Shown: positions 1 to 5,284 of the stretch, piece by piece
Layout: each line of letters opens with the position of its first letter
Numbering within the stretch: position 1 is the first letter of the stretch
Source: an uncultured Collinsella sp.
GTDB lineage: Bacteria > Actinomycetota > Coriobacteriia > Coriobacteriales > Coriobacteriaceae
Assembly: GCA_900549455.1 (NCBI GenBank)
Contig: UROM01000077.1
Location: 1 to 8,241, forward strand
Reading direction: 5' to 3'
DNA: 8,241 nucleotides
Program-made: the position numbers and the translations under genes
Notes under the pieces: generated by a model
Database searches by the model: none
What the model was told of the DNA's origin: nothing
The model's input: only the letters and a program-made list of their open reading frames with translations

Positions 1-47
1 GAGATGCTCAGGAGTCTCGTGGGCTCGGAGATGTGTATAAGAGACAG
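1..47. other. Nextera library adapter (P7 end, i7 index, Read 2 transposon end)
   Basis: This is not genomic. Positions 1-5 match the last bases of the Illumina P7 primer. Positions 6-13 (GCTCAGGA) match a Nextera i7 index as it reads in the adapter, recalled as N704. Positions 14-47 are the Nextera Read 2 sequence ending in the transposon mosaic end AGATGTGTATAAGAGACAG. Genomic sequence begins at 48. Any gene or repeat boundary at the left edge is therefore a technical cut. Confidence 0.97.
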
Positions 48-143
48 GCCCCATCCCCTCCTAAGTTGCGGTGAAATACGGACTGTTTCATGCCTTTAAA
101 GGCCTCAACAGTCCGCATTTCACCGCAACTTATTGAAGGTTGG
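48..143 (-). repeat. Palindromic intergenic repeat, copy 1 (truncated by adapter)
   Basis: A long hairpin-forming unit. The arms at 62-87 and 107-132 are 26 bp each, complementary except for one A/C mismatch, and contain AGTTGCGGTGAAATACGGAC. The loop at 88-106 holds a smaller palindrome, GCCTTTAAAGGC. Outside the arms one side is a C-rich flank (48-61) and the other carries AAGGTTGG (136-143). Both flanks and arms recur in reverse orientation at 1333-1430, so the unit is a repeat of about 97 nt and not just a hairpin. It lies 15 nt beyond the stop codon of the neighbouring gene. There is no T-run beside the stem, so a simple intrinsic terminator is less likely, though it could still block or protect transcript 3' ends. 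Confidence 0.85.
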
Positions 144-158
144 CTGCAAATGATTTCA

Positions 159-1160
159 CTATCGGGAGTCGGCGTAGGGTTTTGTTGTCGGAATGCCGCA
201 ACCGCGCATCATAGCGCCAAACTCTTCGACATCATATGTGTCCGAGAGTTTGAAATGAATGACGTTATGACCCATGGCGCGCAAGTTCGCATCGCGCAAT
301 AAGGCGGCTCGATAGGTTTTTGCCGCAGCATGTTCCAAATCTTTTTGAGTTTCGTCCTCAAACTTACCCAAACCATGAAGCTCTGCCAACATCCATGACC
401 CATCTGGCATCTGCCAACCATAATCTGCCAGATAATAGCCGGCGCTTCCTGGCCGAGCAATCTCAACCTGAAGCTCAGGCGCAGCGACGCCAGCAAGGAT
501 CATTGCCGCTCGCGCCTCGGACTCTCCCCCGTTATCCGACCTTCCGTCCATATACTCGAACACGCCAAACGCACGGGAGATGCCATGCAAACCGCGGCAA
601 TTGGTCTGCGCATACGCACGCAGCTCCTCGCGGTCGACATCATACTCGCGAGCCAATCCATCGACGTAGCCAAGCGCATACCGAAATGCACTCGTGCGGG
701 CAATATCGACCACCGTCCGATAGGGGTCTGTCAGCGTAAACGGGCCGAGCCGCCATACCTCCCCCGGGCGCCATCGACGATACTCAACGAACTCATATGT
801 ATCGCGCCTGGAAGATCTCGGCAACAACATCTGAACGGCATTAAGCAGCGAGTAAGCGGAGCCGATACCGTACAGCAGTGCCGCCGTTGAACCGCAGAAA
901 ATGGCATCCGGCTCGACGGCCGCAATAGCAGATGCAAGCTGGAAAATGCGGGCTTCCACGTCAAGGTGGTTCCAATAAACAGGATCGGCGTACACATGGT
1001 TATAGAGTCGAATTAAAAGTTCTTCTTGCATAAGCTCACGCGCGCGCCGCTCATCCCAAGGATCAATCGTTATCAATAGCTGCTCGTCATGATGAATCCC
1101 GAGAGTGGAAAACAGCATCTTGGCATATGACTGCGGAAAATGTTTGCCTTTATCGAGCAT
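159..1160 (-). CDS. AbiEi-like / DUF559 (PD-(D/E)XK-fold) protein, putative defence-related
   Basis: A 333-residue soluble protein with no signal peptide or membrane segment. Residues about 85-155 resemble the middle of AbiEi-type antitoxin-like proteins: a CGSTAALLYGI segment near residues 89-99, then a TDPYRTVVDIAR segment near 144-155. Residues about 211-310 look like a DUF559/Vsr-type nuclease fold: ESEAR (Glu213), LADYGW (Asp246), AELHG (Glu260) and Lys266, followed by a LRAMGHNVIHF strand. Asp246 and Glu260 are plausible metal ligands. I chose the ATG at 1160, preceded by GGGGG seven bases upstream; a TTG two codons earlier is possible. The gene looks lower in GC than the rest of the window, sits alone, and is bracketed by inverted copies of one palindromic repeat, which suggests acquisition. 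Similar actinobacterial proteins combine AbiEi-like and DUF559 regions, and their function is mostly unknown. No toxin partner gene is visible. The domain reading comes from motif memory, not a profile search. Confidence 0.72.
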   Translation of the reverse strand: MLDKGKHFPQSYAKMLFSTLGIHHDEQLLITIDPWDERRARELMQEELLIRLYNHVYADPVYWNHLDVEARIFQLASAIAAVEPDAIFCGSTAALLYGIGSAYSLLNAVQMLLPRSSRRDTYEFVEYRRWRPGEVWRLGPFTLTDPYRTVVDIARTSAFRYALGYVDGLAREYDVDREELRAYAQTNCRGLHGISRAFGVFEYMDGRSDNGGESEARAAMILAGVAAPELQVEIARPGSAGYYLADYGWQMPDGSWMLAELHGLGKFEDETQKDLEHAAAKTYRAALLRDANLRAMGHNVIHFKLSDTYDVEEFGAMMRGCGIPTTKPYADSR

Positions 1161-1189
1161 GGCCAACCCCCATAACCATCACGGCGGAG

Positions 1190-1198
1190 AGAATACCA
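1190..1198 (-). promoter_or_regulatory. Possible extended -10 box for the DUF559-like gene
   Basis: Read on the minus strand this is TGGTATTCT, which fits the extended -10 form TGnTATnnT. It lies about 30 nt upstream of the ATG at 1160, giving a short leader. No convincing -35 box is seen at normal spacing, which extended -10 promoters can tolerate. A 6-bp inverted repeat, CTTGAC-N7-GTCAAG (1251-1269), lies further upstream and could be an operator, but nothing else supports that. Confidence 0.3.
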
Positions 1199-1332
1199 TT
1201 ACGCTATCGCATGCTTCCGTCCGCAGGCCTTGCCAAAAGCTGACCAAAAGCTTGACGTCGCAGGTCAAGGCTTCAAAAAATATTTCCACTCTCGGTAGAC
1301 GGTCGCTACGACCCTCCCAACGGCATCAAAAT

Positions 1333-1430
1333 CCAACCTTACAAATAGTTGCGGTGAAATACGGACTACATGGGCCATAAAAGCCGAAAAACAGTCCGTA
1401 TTTCACCGCAACTTAGGTGGGGCGTGGGGC
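1333..1430 (+). repeat. Palindromic intergenic repeat, copy 2 (complete)
   Basis: Perfect 21-bp arms at 1347-1367 and 1393-1413 surround a 25-nt loop. The arm core AGTTGCGGTGAAATACGGAC is identical to copy 1. The left flank CCAACCTT (1333-1340) and the right G-rich flank (1414-1430, GGTGGGGC-type) also match the reverse complement of copy 1. The loops are the same length on the same definition but clearly diverged. Conserved arms and flanks with a diverged loop suggest selection on structure or arm sequence. It sits in the otherwise gene-free stretch 1161-1509, between the DUF559-like gene and the tRNA terminator. No transposase is present, so any movement would need help in trans. Confidence 0.88.
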
Positions 1431-1434
1431 GGCA

Positions 1435-1451
1435 TCGATTCCCGTCACCCG
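1435..1451 (+). repeat. Inverted partial copy of the tRNA-Gly T-arm and acceptor side
   Basis: TCGATTCCCGTCACCCG on the plus strand matches 16 of 17 bases of the 3' portion of the tRNA-Gly gene, which lies on the minus strand at 1515-1531. The two copies are therefore inverted and 63 nt apart. No complete tRNA can be built around this copy. It may be a remnant of rearrangement or integration near the tRNA 3' end, although normal attachment-site duplications are direct, not inverted. Confidence 0.55.
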
Positions 1452-1460
1452 TACACTTAC

Positions 1461-1495
1461 GAAAACGGCTCTGATTCCCAAAAGGAACCAGAGCC
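1461..1495 (-). terminator. Intrinsic terminator after the tRNA genes
   Basis: On the minus strand a 12-bp stem (arms 1495-1484 and 1478-1467, one G-U pair) closes a 5-nt loop and is followed by GTTTTC. It begins 15 nt after the CCA end of tRNA-Gly, so it would end the tRNA-Pro/tRNA-Gly transcript. It would also stop any read-through from brnQ before the DUF559-like gene. Confidence 0.85.
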
Positions 1496-1509
1496 ATTCA
1501 TCTATCCTA

Positions 1510-1583
1510 TGGAGCGGGCGACGGGAATCGAACCCGCGTCATCAGCTTGGAAGGCTGGGGTTCTACCATTGAACTACGCCCGC
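1510..1583 (-). tRNA. tRNA-Gly (anticodon TCC)
   Basis: A 74-nt tRNA with the 3' CCA encoded. The acceptor stem pairs GCGGGCG with CGCCCGC. The D-arm contains AGTTCAATGGTAGAAC, the anticodon loop is CTTCCAA (anticodon TCC, reads GGA and probably GGG), and the T-loop region is GGTTCGATTCC. It lies 6 nt downstream of tRNA-Pro and shares its promoter. Confidence 0.97.
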
Positions 1584-1589
1584 AAGATA

Positions 1590-1666
1590 TGGTCGGGACG
1601 ACAGGATTTGAACCTGCGACATCCTGCTCCCAAAGCAGGCGCGCTACCAAACTGCGCCACGTCCCG
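1590..1666 (-). tRNA. tRNA-Pro (anticodon TGG)
   Basis: A 77-nt tRNA with the 3' CCA encoded. The acceptor stem pairs CGGGACG with CGTCCCG. The D-arm is GCGCAGTTTGGTAGCGC, the anticodon loop holds TGG flanked by a CCTGC/GCAGG stem, and the T-arm contains GGTTCAAATCC. It is first in a two-tRNA transcript. A short AAGGT-TTAG-ACCTT hairpin lies in the leader between promoter and tRNA and would be removed by 5' processing. Confidence 0.97.
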
Positions 1667-1717
1667 AAGGTGTTGAGCAGCTAAGGTCTAAACCTTGCGT
1701 GTCCCAAAGCGAAGGAA

Positions 1718-1746
1718 ATTATAGGGGAGACTCCCCGCCTGTGCAA
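1718..1746 (-). promoter_or_regulatory. Sigma-70-type promoter of the tRNA-Pro/tRNA-Gly unit
   Basis: On the minus strand the -35 box is TTGCAC (1746-1741) and the -10 box is TATAAT (1723-1718), separated by exactly 17 bases. This is close to consensus, as expected for stable RNA genes. The spacer contains the perfect palindrome GGGGAGTCTCCCC (1724-1736). The promoter begins only 11 nt past the brnQ stop codon. Confidence 0.88.
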
Positions 1747-1757
1747 GCGCAGAAACC

Positions 1758-3116
1758 TTAGCTCCTCGAATGTGCGACAAACTGGCTATGAACCAGACCG
1801 ATCACAAACGCCACCACAGCAACCGGTGCCCACGCAGCACCGATATCTGCCAGCGGCAACGCATCGAACGGCAGCCACGCGCCAGCAAAGAACGCATCGC
1901 GGACCGAAGTGATTACGCTCTGCACCGCGACAACGCCGCCGACCCAGACCCACACCTGCGGATGCGCATCGCAAAAGCCGTGCACCAGGCCCATAAGCAC
2001 CAGCACAATGGCAACGGGATACAAAGCGTTGAGCATGGGCACCGAGAACATAAGGATCACGTCGAGGCCCACGTTGGAGAGCACGCACGAAAACGCTGCA
2101 AACACAAAGGCGAGAATCGCAAAGGGACGGCGCATGGCCTCCTCGGAAGCCTCCGCTCCCCCTTCGACCACATACGTCTCGCAGAAGTAACGCGAGCAGC
2201 AGCTGATAAGGCCGATGCACACGTTCATGCAGGCGAGGAAAAAGATTGCAAAGACCACGACCGTGCCGACAAGGCCAAAGTGCATGGAGGCAGAGCGGGC
2301 GAGGATGGCGGCGCCGTTAGTGGCATCGGGCATGACCGTGCCGAGCTGCATGCCGGCAAGCGCCAGGCCGCAGTAGATGACGGCCATAAGCACGCCGGCG
2401 ATCACACCGGAACGCGAAATCTCAAAGGCCACGCGCCTATCGTCGGTAACGCCGAGCTCATGGATGGTCTCGGCGATGATGATGCCAAAAGCGAGCGACG
2501 CGAGCAGGTCCATGGTCTGGTAGCCGGTCAAAAAGCCCTGCACGGCAGCACCGGCATTGTAGGGAGCCTGCGGCGCGGCAGCGGGACCCATCGGTGAGAT
2601 CACGGCAGCGCCCACGACCAGCACGATGAGCGCAATGAGCGCGGGGCCCGTAATGCGACCGAGTACGCGTGTGATGACACCCGGGCGCAACGTGAGCGCA
2701 AACGCGACCACGAAGAACCCGATGGCAAAGACCAGGCGAGCCGTGCCGAGCGAGACGCCCTCGGGCAGCAGCGGCACCAGCATCTCGAAGGCCGTGGAGC
2801 TCGTGCGCGGAATGGCCAGGCACGGGCCGATGGCCAGATACACCGCCGCGACAAAGAACTCACCAAACTTGGGGTGCACGCGGCCGGCAAGCTCGCGCGC
2901 CGTTCCAGCAAGCGCCACGGCGATAAAACCCATGACGGGCAGGCCGATGGCGGCAATCAGAAAGCCGAGCATGGCGACCGGCGTGGCAGAACCTGCCTGC
3001 AGCGCCAGCAGCGGCGGAATAATGAGGTTGCCGGCGCCAAAGAGCATCGAGAACAGGGCGATGCCGACGGTGACGACATGGTCGGAGCGCAGACCGCGCG
3101 GGGCGGATGAAGCCAT
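1758..3116 (-). CDS. brnQ: Branched-chain amino acid transporter, LIVCS (BrnQ) family
   Basis: A 452-residue, very hydrophobic inner-membrane protein that would import leucine, isoleucine and valine by cation symport, as known for BrnQ family members. The hallmark N-terminal motif FGAGNLIIPP is at residues 26-35. Hydrophobic stretches recur along the whole chain, consistent with about 12 membrane segments, and the length matches the family (about 430-450). I chose the ATG at 3116 because it has AAAGGTGG upstream and places the FGAGN helix where it normally sits. A longer reading frame upstream runs back through the terminator hairpin into the preceding gene and is rejected. The start lies about 20 nt after that terminator, so brnQ depends on read-through or on a promoter close to or inside the end of the desulfurase gene. 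No terminator is seen between its stop and the tRNA promoter. Confidence 0.93.
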   Translation of the reverse strand: MASSAPRGLRSDHVVTVGIALFSMLFGAGNLIIPPLLALQAGSATPVAMLGFLIAAIGLPVMGFIAVALAGTARELAGRVHPKFGEFFVAAVYLAIGPCLAIPRTSSTAFEMLVPLLPEGVSLGTARLVFAIGFFVVAFALTLRPGVITRVLGRITGPALIALIVLVVGAAVISPMGPAAAPQAPYNAGAAVQGFLTGYQTMDLLASLAFGIIIAETIHELGVTDDRRVAFEISRSGVIAGVLMAVIYCGLALAGMQLGTVMPDATNGAAILARSASMHFGLVGTVVVFAIFFLACMNVCIGLISCCSRYFCETYVVEGGAEASEEAMRRPFAILAFVFAAFSCVLSNVGLDVILMFSVPMLNALYPVAIVLVLMGLVHGFCDAHPQVWVWVGGVVAVQSVITSVRDAFFAGAWLPFDALPLADIGAAWAPVAVVAFVIGLVHSQFVAHSRS

Positions 3117-3135
3117 GGGACCACCTTTCGGGTCG

Positions 3136-3170
3136 AAACAAAAACGGGACGGGCAAAAACACCCGTCCCG
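3136..3170 (-). terminator. Intrinsic terminator of the selenium operon
   Basis: A perfect 9-bp stem CGGGACGGG/CCCGTCCCG (3170-3162 with 3153-3145) with an 8-nt loop is followed on the minus strand by TTTTTGTTT. It begins 24 nt after the desulfurase stop codon and ends about 20 nt before the brnQ start. A -10-like TATACT (3178-3173) sits just before the stem. Confidence 0.9.
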
Positions 3171-3193
3171 CAAGTATAAACGGTCTAGCAGCT

Positions 3194-4333
3194 TTAGCAG
3201 GCTAAATCGCACAGAGCATCGATAGCCGTGTCGACTTCTTCGGTCGTGTTGAAATACCCAAACGAGAAACGGACGACGCCCTGGCGTTCGGTCCCCAGCA
3301 CACGGTGCATGAGCGGGGCGCAATGGGCGCCGGGGCGCGTCGCAATCCCCCACCCTTGCATGAGCGCGTCCGAAATCTCGGCCGAATCGATATCGCCCAC
3401 GTTGAGCGACACAATCGCAGAGCGCATCGGCTGGTCAAACGCACCGTAGAGCTTAATCCCCGGAATCTTGCGCACCCCGGCAAGGAAGCGATCAGCGAGC
3501 GCACGCTCGTGGGCAGCAATCGCCTCGACCCCACCCTGGGCCTCGATAAAGTCGAGGCCGGCAGAAAGGCCCGCGATGCCGTGACCGTTGAGCGTGCCCG
3601 CCTCCAGGCGCGTAGGCCACTCAAGCGGCTGCAGTGGGTCGAAGCTGTGCACGCCCGTGCCGCCCATGGCCCACGGAGACACGTCAATGCCCTCTGCCAC
3701 GGCCAGACCGCCGGTGCCTTGGGGTCCCATGAGCCCCTTGTGGCCGGTAAAGCACACGACGTCGAGCCCCATGGCTTGCATATCGATATGCGCCGTGCCG
3801 GCAGACTGCGAGGCATCGACGATCACGAGTGCACCGGCCGCATGGGCCATGGCGGCTACGCGTGCAATGTCGACCGCGTTGCCGGTCACATTGGAGGCGT
3901 GCGTCACCACCACGGCACGCGTACCGGGCGTGACCAGCCGTTCGAGCTCGTCGTAGTCGAGCGCGCCGTTCGCGTCGCAGCCCGCATGCTCAACGGTCAC
4001 ACCCCGCTCTACCGCCAAGCGGTTGAGCGGACGCAGCACGGAGTTGTGCTCGAGCACTGTTGTGACCACACGGTCGCCGGGGCGAACCACGCCATTGATG
4101 ACGGTGTTGAGCGCCGCGGTTGAGTTGGGCGTAAAGCACACATGGTTCGCCCTCAGGCAACCCAAAAGGCGCGCGAGCTTGGCACGGCAAGCGTGAATCG
4201 TACGAGCGGCATCGAGGGCACCCGACGTGGCGCCGCGCCCGGCATTGCCGAGCGAGCACATCGCCTGCGTCACGGCATCAATGACCGTCTGCGGCTTGTG
4301 CATGGTCGTCGCCGCGTTATCCAGATAGATCAT
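3194..4333 (-). CDS. Cysteine desulfurase / selenocysteine lyase-like, PLP enzyme (NifS-type)
   Basis: A 379-residue cytosolic class V aminotransferase-fold enzyme. It would remove sulfur from cysteine, or selenium from selenocysteine, as an enzyme-bound persulfide or perselenide. Visible landmarks are the N-terminal IYLDNAATT, LEH96NS, Asp173 in IVDASQSAG, the PLP-binding Lys199 in FTGHKG, and the catalytic Cys338 in GAHCAP. The start at 4333 has GGGAGG seven bases upstream and overlaps the stop of the DUF3343 gene as ATGA, so the two are probably translationally coupled. The sequence resembles the cysteine desulfurase subfamily found beside selD, and not the housekeeping IscS. The position as last gene of a yedF-selD operon suggests it supplies selenium or sulfur to this pathway. 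The protein ends in LCDLAC (Cys375, Cys379). Substrate preference cannot be read from the sequence. Confidence 0.93.
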   Translation of the reverse strand: MIYLDNAATTMHKPQTVIDAVTQAMCSLGNAGRGATSGALDAARTIHACRAKLARLLGCLRANHVCFTPNSTAALNTVINGVVRPGDRVVTTVLEHNSVLRPLNRLAVERGVTVEHAGCDANGALDYDELERLVTPGTRAVVVTHASNVTGNAVDIARVAAMAHAAGALVIVDASQSAGTAHIDMQAMGLDVVCFTGHKGLMGPQGTGGLAVAEGIDVSPWAMGGTGVHSFDPLQPLEWPTRLEAGTLNGHGIAGLSAGLDFIEAQGGVEAIAAHERALADRFLAGVRKIPGIKLYGAFDQPMRSAIVSLNVGDIDSAEISDALMQGWGIATRPGAHCAPLMHRVLGTERQGVVRFSFGYFNTTEEVDTAIDALCDLAC

Positions 4334-4581
4334 CGCACGACCTCCCACATATCAATCACGGTATAGCCCTCGGTAGGAACGCCCGCCGCGGTAAGCTCGC
4401 TGCGCAGCAGTTCCTCATCGGCAGGCAACGCCTTCCACGCCAGACCGCAGCCGGCAGCGACCTCCCCGGGCACGGGAATCGTGCGCCCGGGAAGTCCGCG
4501 CTCGATGCATAGGGTCTCGCACCCCATGGCGGCCGCCGTGGTGGGAAACGTGATGACAAGCGCCGGGCGCTTCTCCCTCAT
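4330..4581 (-). CDS. DUF3343 protein, putative Se/S carrier
   Basis: A small 83-residue protein with the DUF3343 pattern: TFPTTAAAMGCE near the N-terminus, RTIPVPGEVAAGCGLAW in the middle (Cys45), plus Cys21 and Cys25. The family is often encoded next to yedF, selD and a NifS-like gene, and has been suggested to hold or pass on sulfur or selenium; its biochemistry is not settled. I chose the ATG at 4581, which has GGAG five bases upstream, over a TTG five codons earlier. The gene starts 19 nt after the yedF stop and overlaps the desulfurase start by four bases (ATGA). It thus sits between the putative selenium source and the TusA-like carrier, which fits an intermediate role. Cys45 in the GCG motif is the most likely carrier residue, by inference. 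Confidence 0.88.
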   Translation of the reverse strand: MREKRPALVITFPTTAAAMGCETLCIERGLPGRTIPVPGEVAAGCGLAWKALPADEELLRSELTAAGVPTEGYTVIDMWEVVR

Positions 4582-4600
4582 GGCAACTCCAACCAATACG

Positions 4601-5227
4601 CTACGGGCGCACGACGCGCACGGCCTGCTCCATCTTCTCTACAATTACGTACATGTTGGTGACCTCGCCCACCGCAAGCTGGTCTTTAATGCCATAGTGG
4701 TCGAGGCAGGTACCACAGGTAAGGATCTCGACACCCTGCTCGGCCAGACCCTTCAAGTCGTCGAGTACCGGTGAGCCCTCGACAGTGAGCTTGGCGCCGC
4801 CGTTGTAGAACAGCATGGTCGCGGGCAGCTCCTCCTGCTGCGTCACGGCGAAGATAAACGCCTTCATGAGCTTGTGGCCCAGCTCGTCGTCGCCACGGCC
4901 CATGCAATCGGTGTAGACGGAAATGACAAGTTTGCCCTTGCCGGCGCTGGCATCACAGAGGGCAGCGCCATCCTGCTCGGGATCAGCCACGGCAACGGCG
5001 CCAGAGGTCGCCACGGTCACGTGCCACTCGGCGTCAGAAACCTTCTCGACCGAGGCCGTACAGCCCTTCTCCTGCGCCATCTTGGAGATGTTCTTGACGG
5101 CGGTCTCGTTATCGACCGAGGTCACGACAGTGCCCTCGCCATCGAGCTGCTTCAGGGCTTTGAGCGTCTTGACGACGGGCAGCGGGCAGGCATCGCCCAT
5201 GGCATTGACTTCAATCTTGGTAGACAT
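4601..5227 (-). CDS. yedF: YedF-like selenium metabolism protein (TusA + DsrE-like domains)
   Basis: A 208-residue cytosolic two-domain protein. Residues about 1-75 are a TusA/SirA-like domain with the CPLP motif, whose Cys14 is the family's sulfur-carrying cysteine. Residues about 97-205 form a DsrE-like region with TDCMGRGDDELG (Cys108), FYNGGAKLT, and CGTC (Cys171, Cys174) before LDHYG. The layout and length match the sulfurtransferase-like selenium metabolism protein family that co-occurs with selD. The start at 5227 has AAAGGA upstream. It lies 57 nt after selD and 19 nt before the DUF3343 gene. The known family association and the cysteines suggest transfer of activated Se or S between the NifS-like enzyme and SelD. 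That direction of flow is inference. Confidence 0.92.
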   Translation of the reverse strand: MSTKIEVNAMGDACPLPVVKTLKALKQLDGEGTVVTSVDNETAVKNISKMAQEKGCTASVEKVSDAEWHVTVATSGAVAVADPEQDGAALCDASAGKGKLVISVYTDCMGRGDDELGHKLMKAFIFAVTQQEELPATMLFYNGGAKLTVEGSPVLDDLKGLAEQGVEILTCGTCLDHYGIKDQLAVGEVTNMYVIVEKMEQAVRVVRP

Positions 5228-5284
5228 AGTTTTTCCTTTCGAATAAATCGTTTTAGAACGGCACGTAGCTCAATAAACGTGTCG

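Noticed and set aside
62..132. Repeat copy 1 read as an ordinary intrinsic terminator for the DUF559-like gene
   Set aside because: The stem is much longer than usual, has no adjacent T-run, and the same unit with its flanks recurs at 1333-1430, so a repeat element is the better description. A secondary terminator role is not excluded.
48..1430. CRISPR array or insertion sequence
   Set aside because: There are only two copies, inverted and 1.2 kb apart, with no regular spacing and no transposase frame between them.
1435..1451. A second tRNA gene on the plus strand
   Set aside because: Only the T-arm side is present. No D-arm, anticodon arm or acceptor partner can be found upstream.
1770..2597. 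Plus-strand open frame opposite brnQ
   Set aside because: The product is low-complexity, rich in His, Lys and Asp, and antisense to brnQ, as expected from the complement of hydrophobic codons.
1758..3353. Longer brnQ frame starting at 3353
   Set aside because: The extension crosses the terminator hairpin and the 3' end of the desulfurase gene, is not membrane-like in character, and puts the FGAGN helix too far from the N-terminus.
3305..4123. Plus-strand open frame opposite the desulfurase
   Set aside because: It is an antisense shadow of the catalytic core and has no family features.
5228..5284. Separate promoter for yedF in the selD-yedF gap
   Set aside because: There are AT-rich stretches and a weak CACGT/ACGTG pairing, but no convincing -35/-10 pair at proper spacing. 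Co-transcription with selD is simpler.
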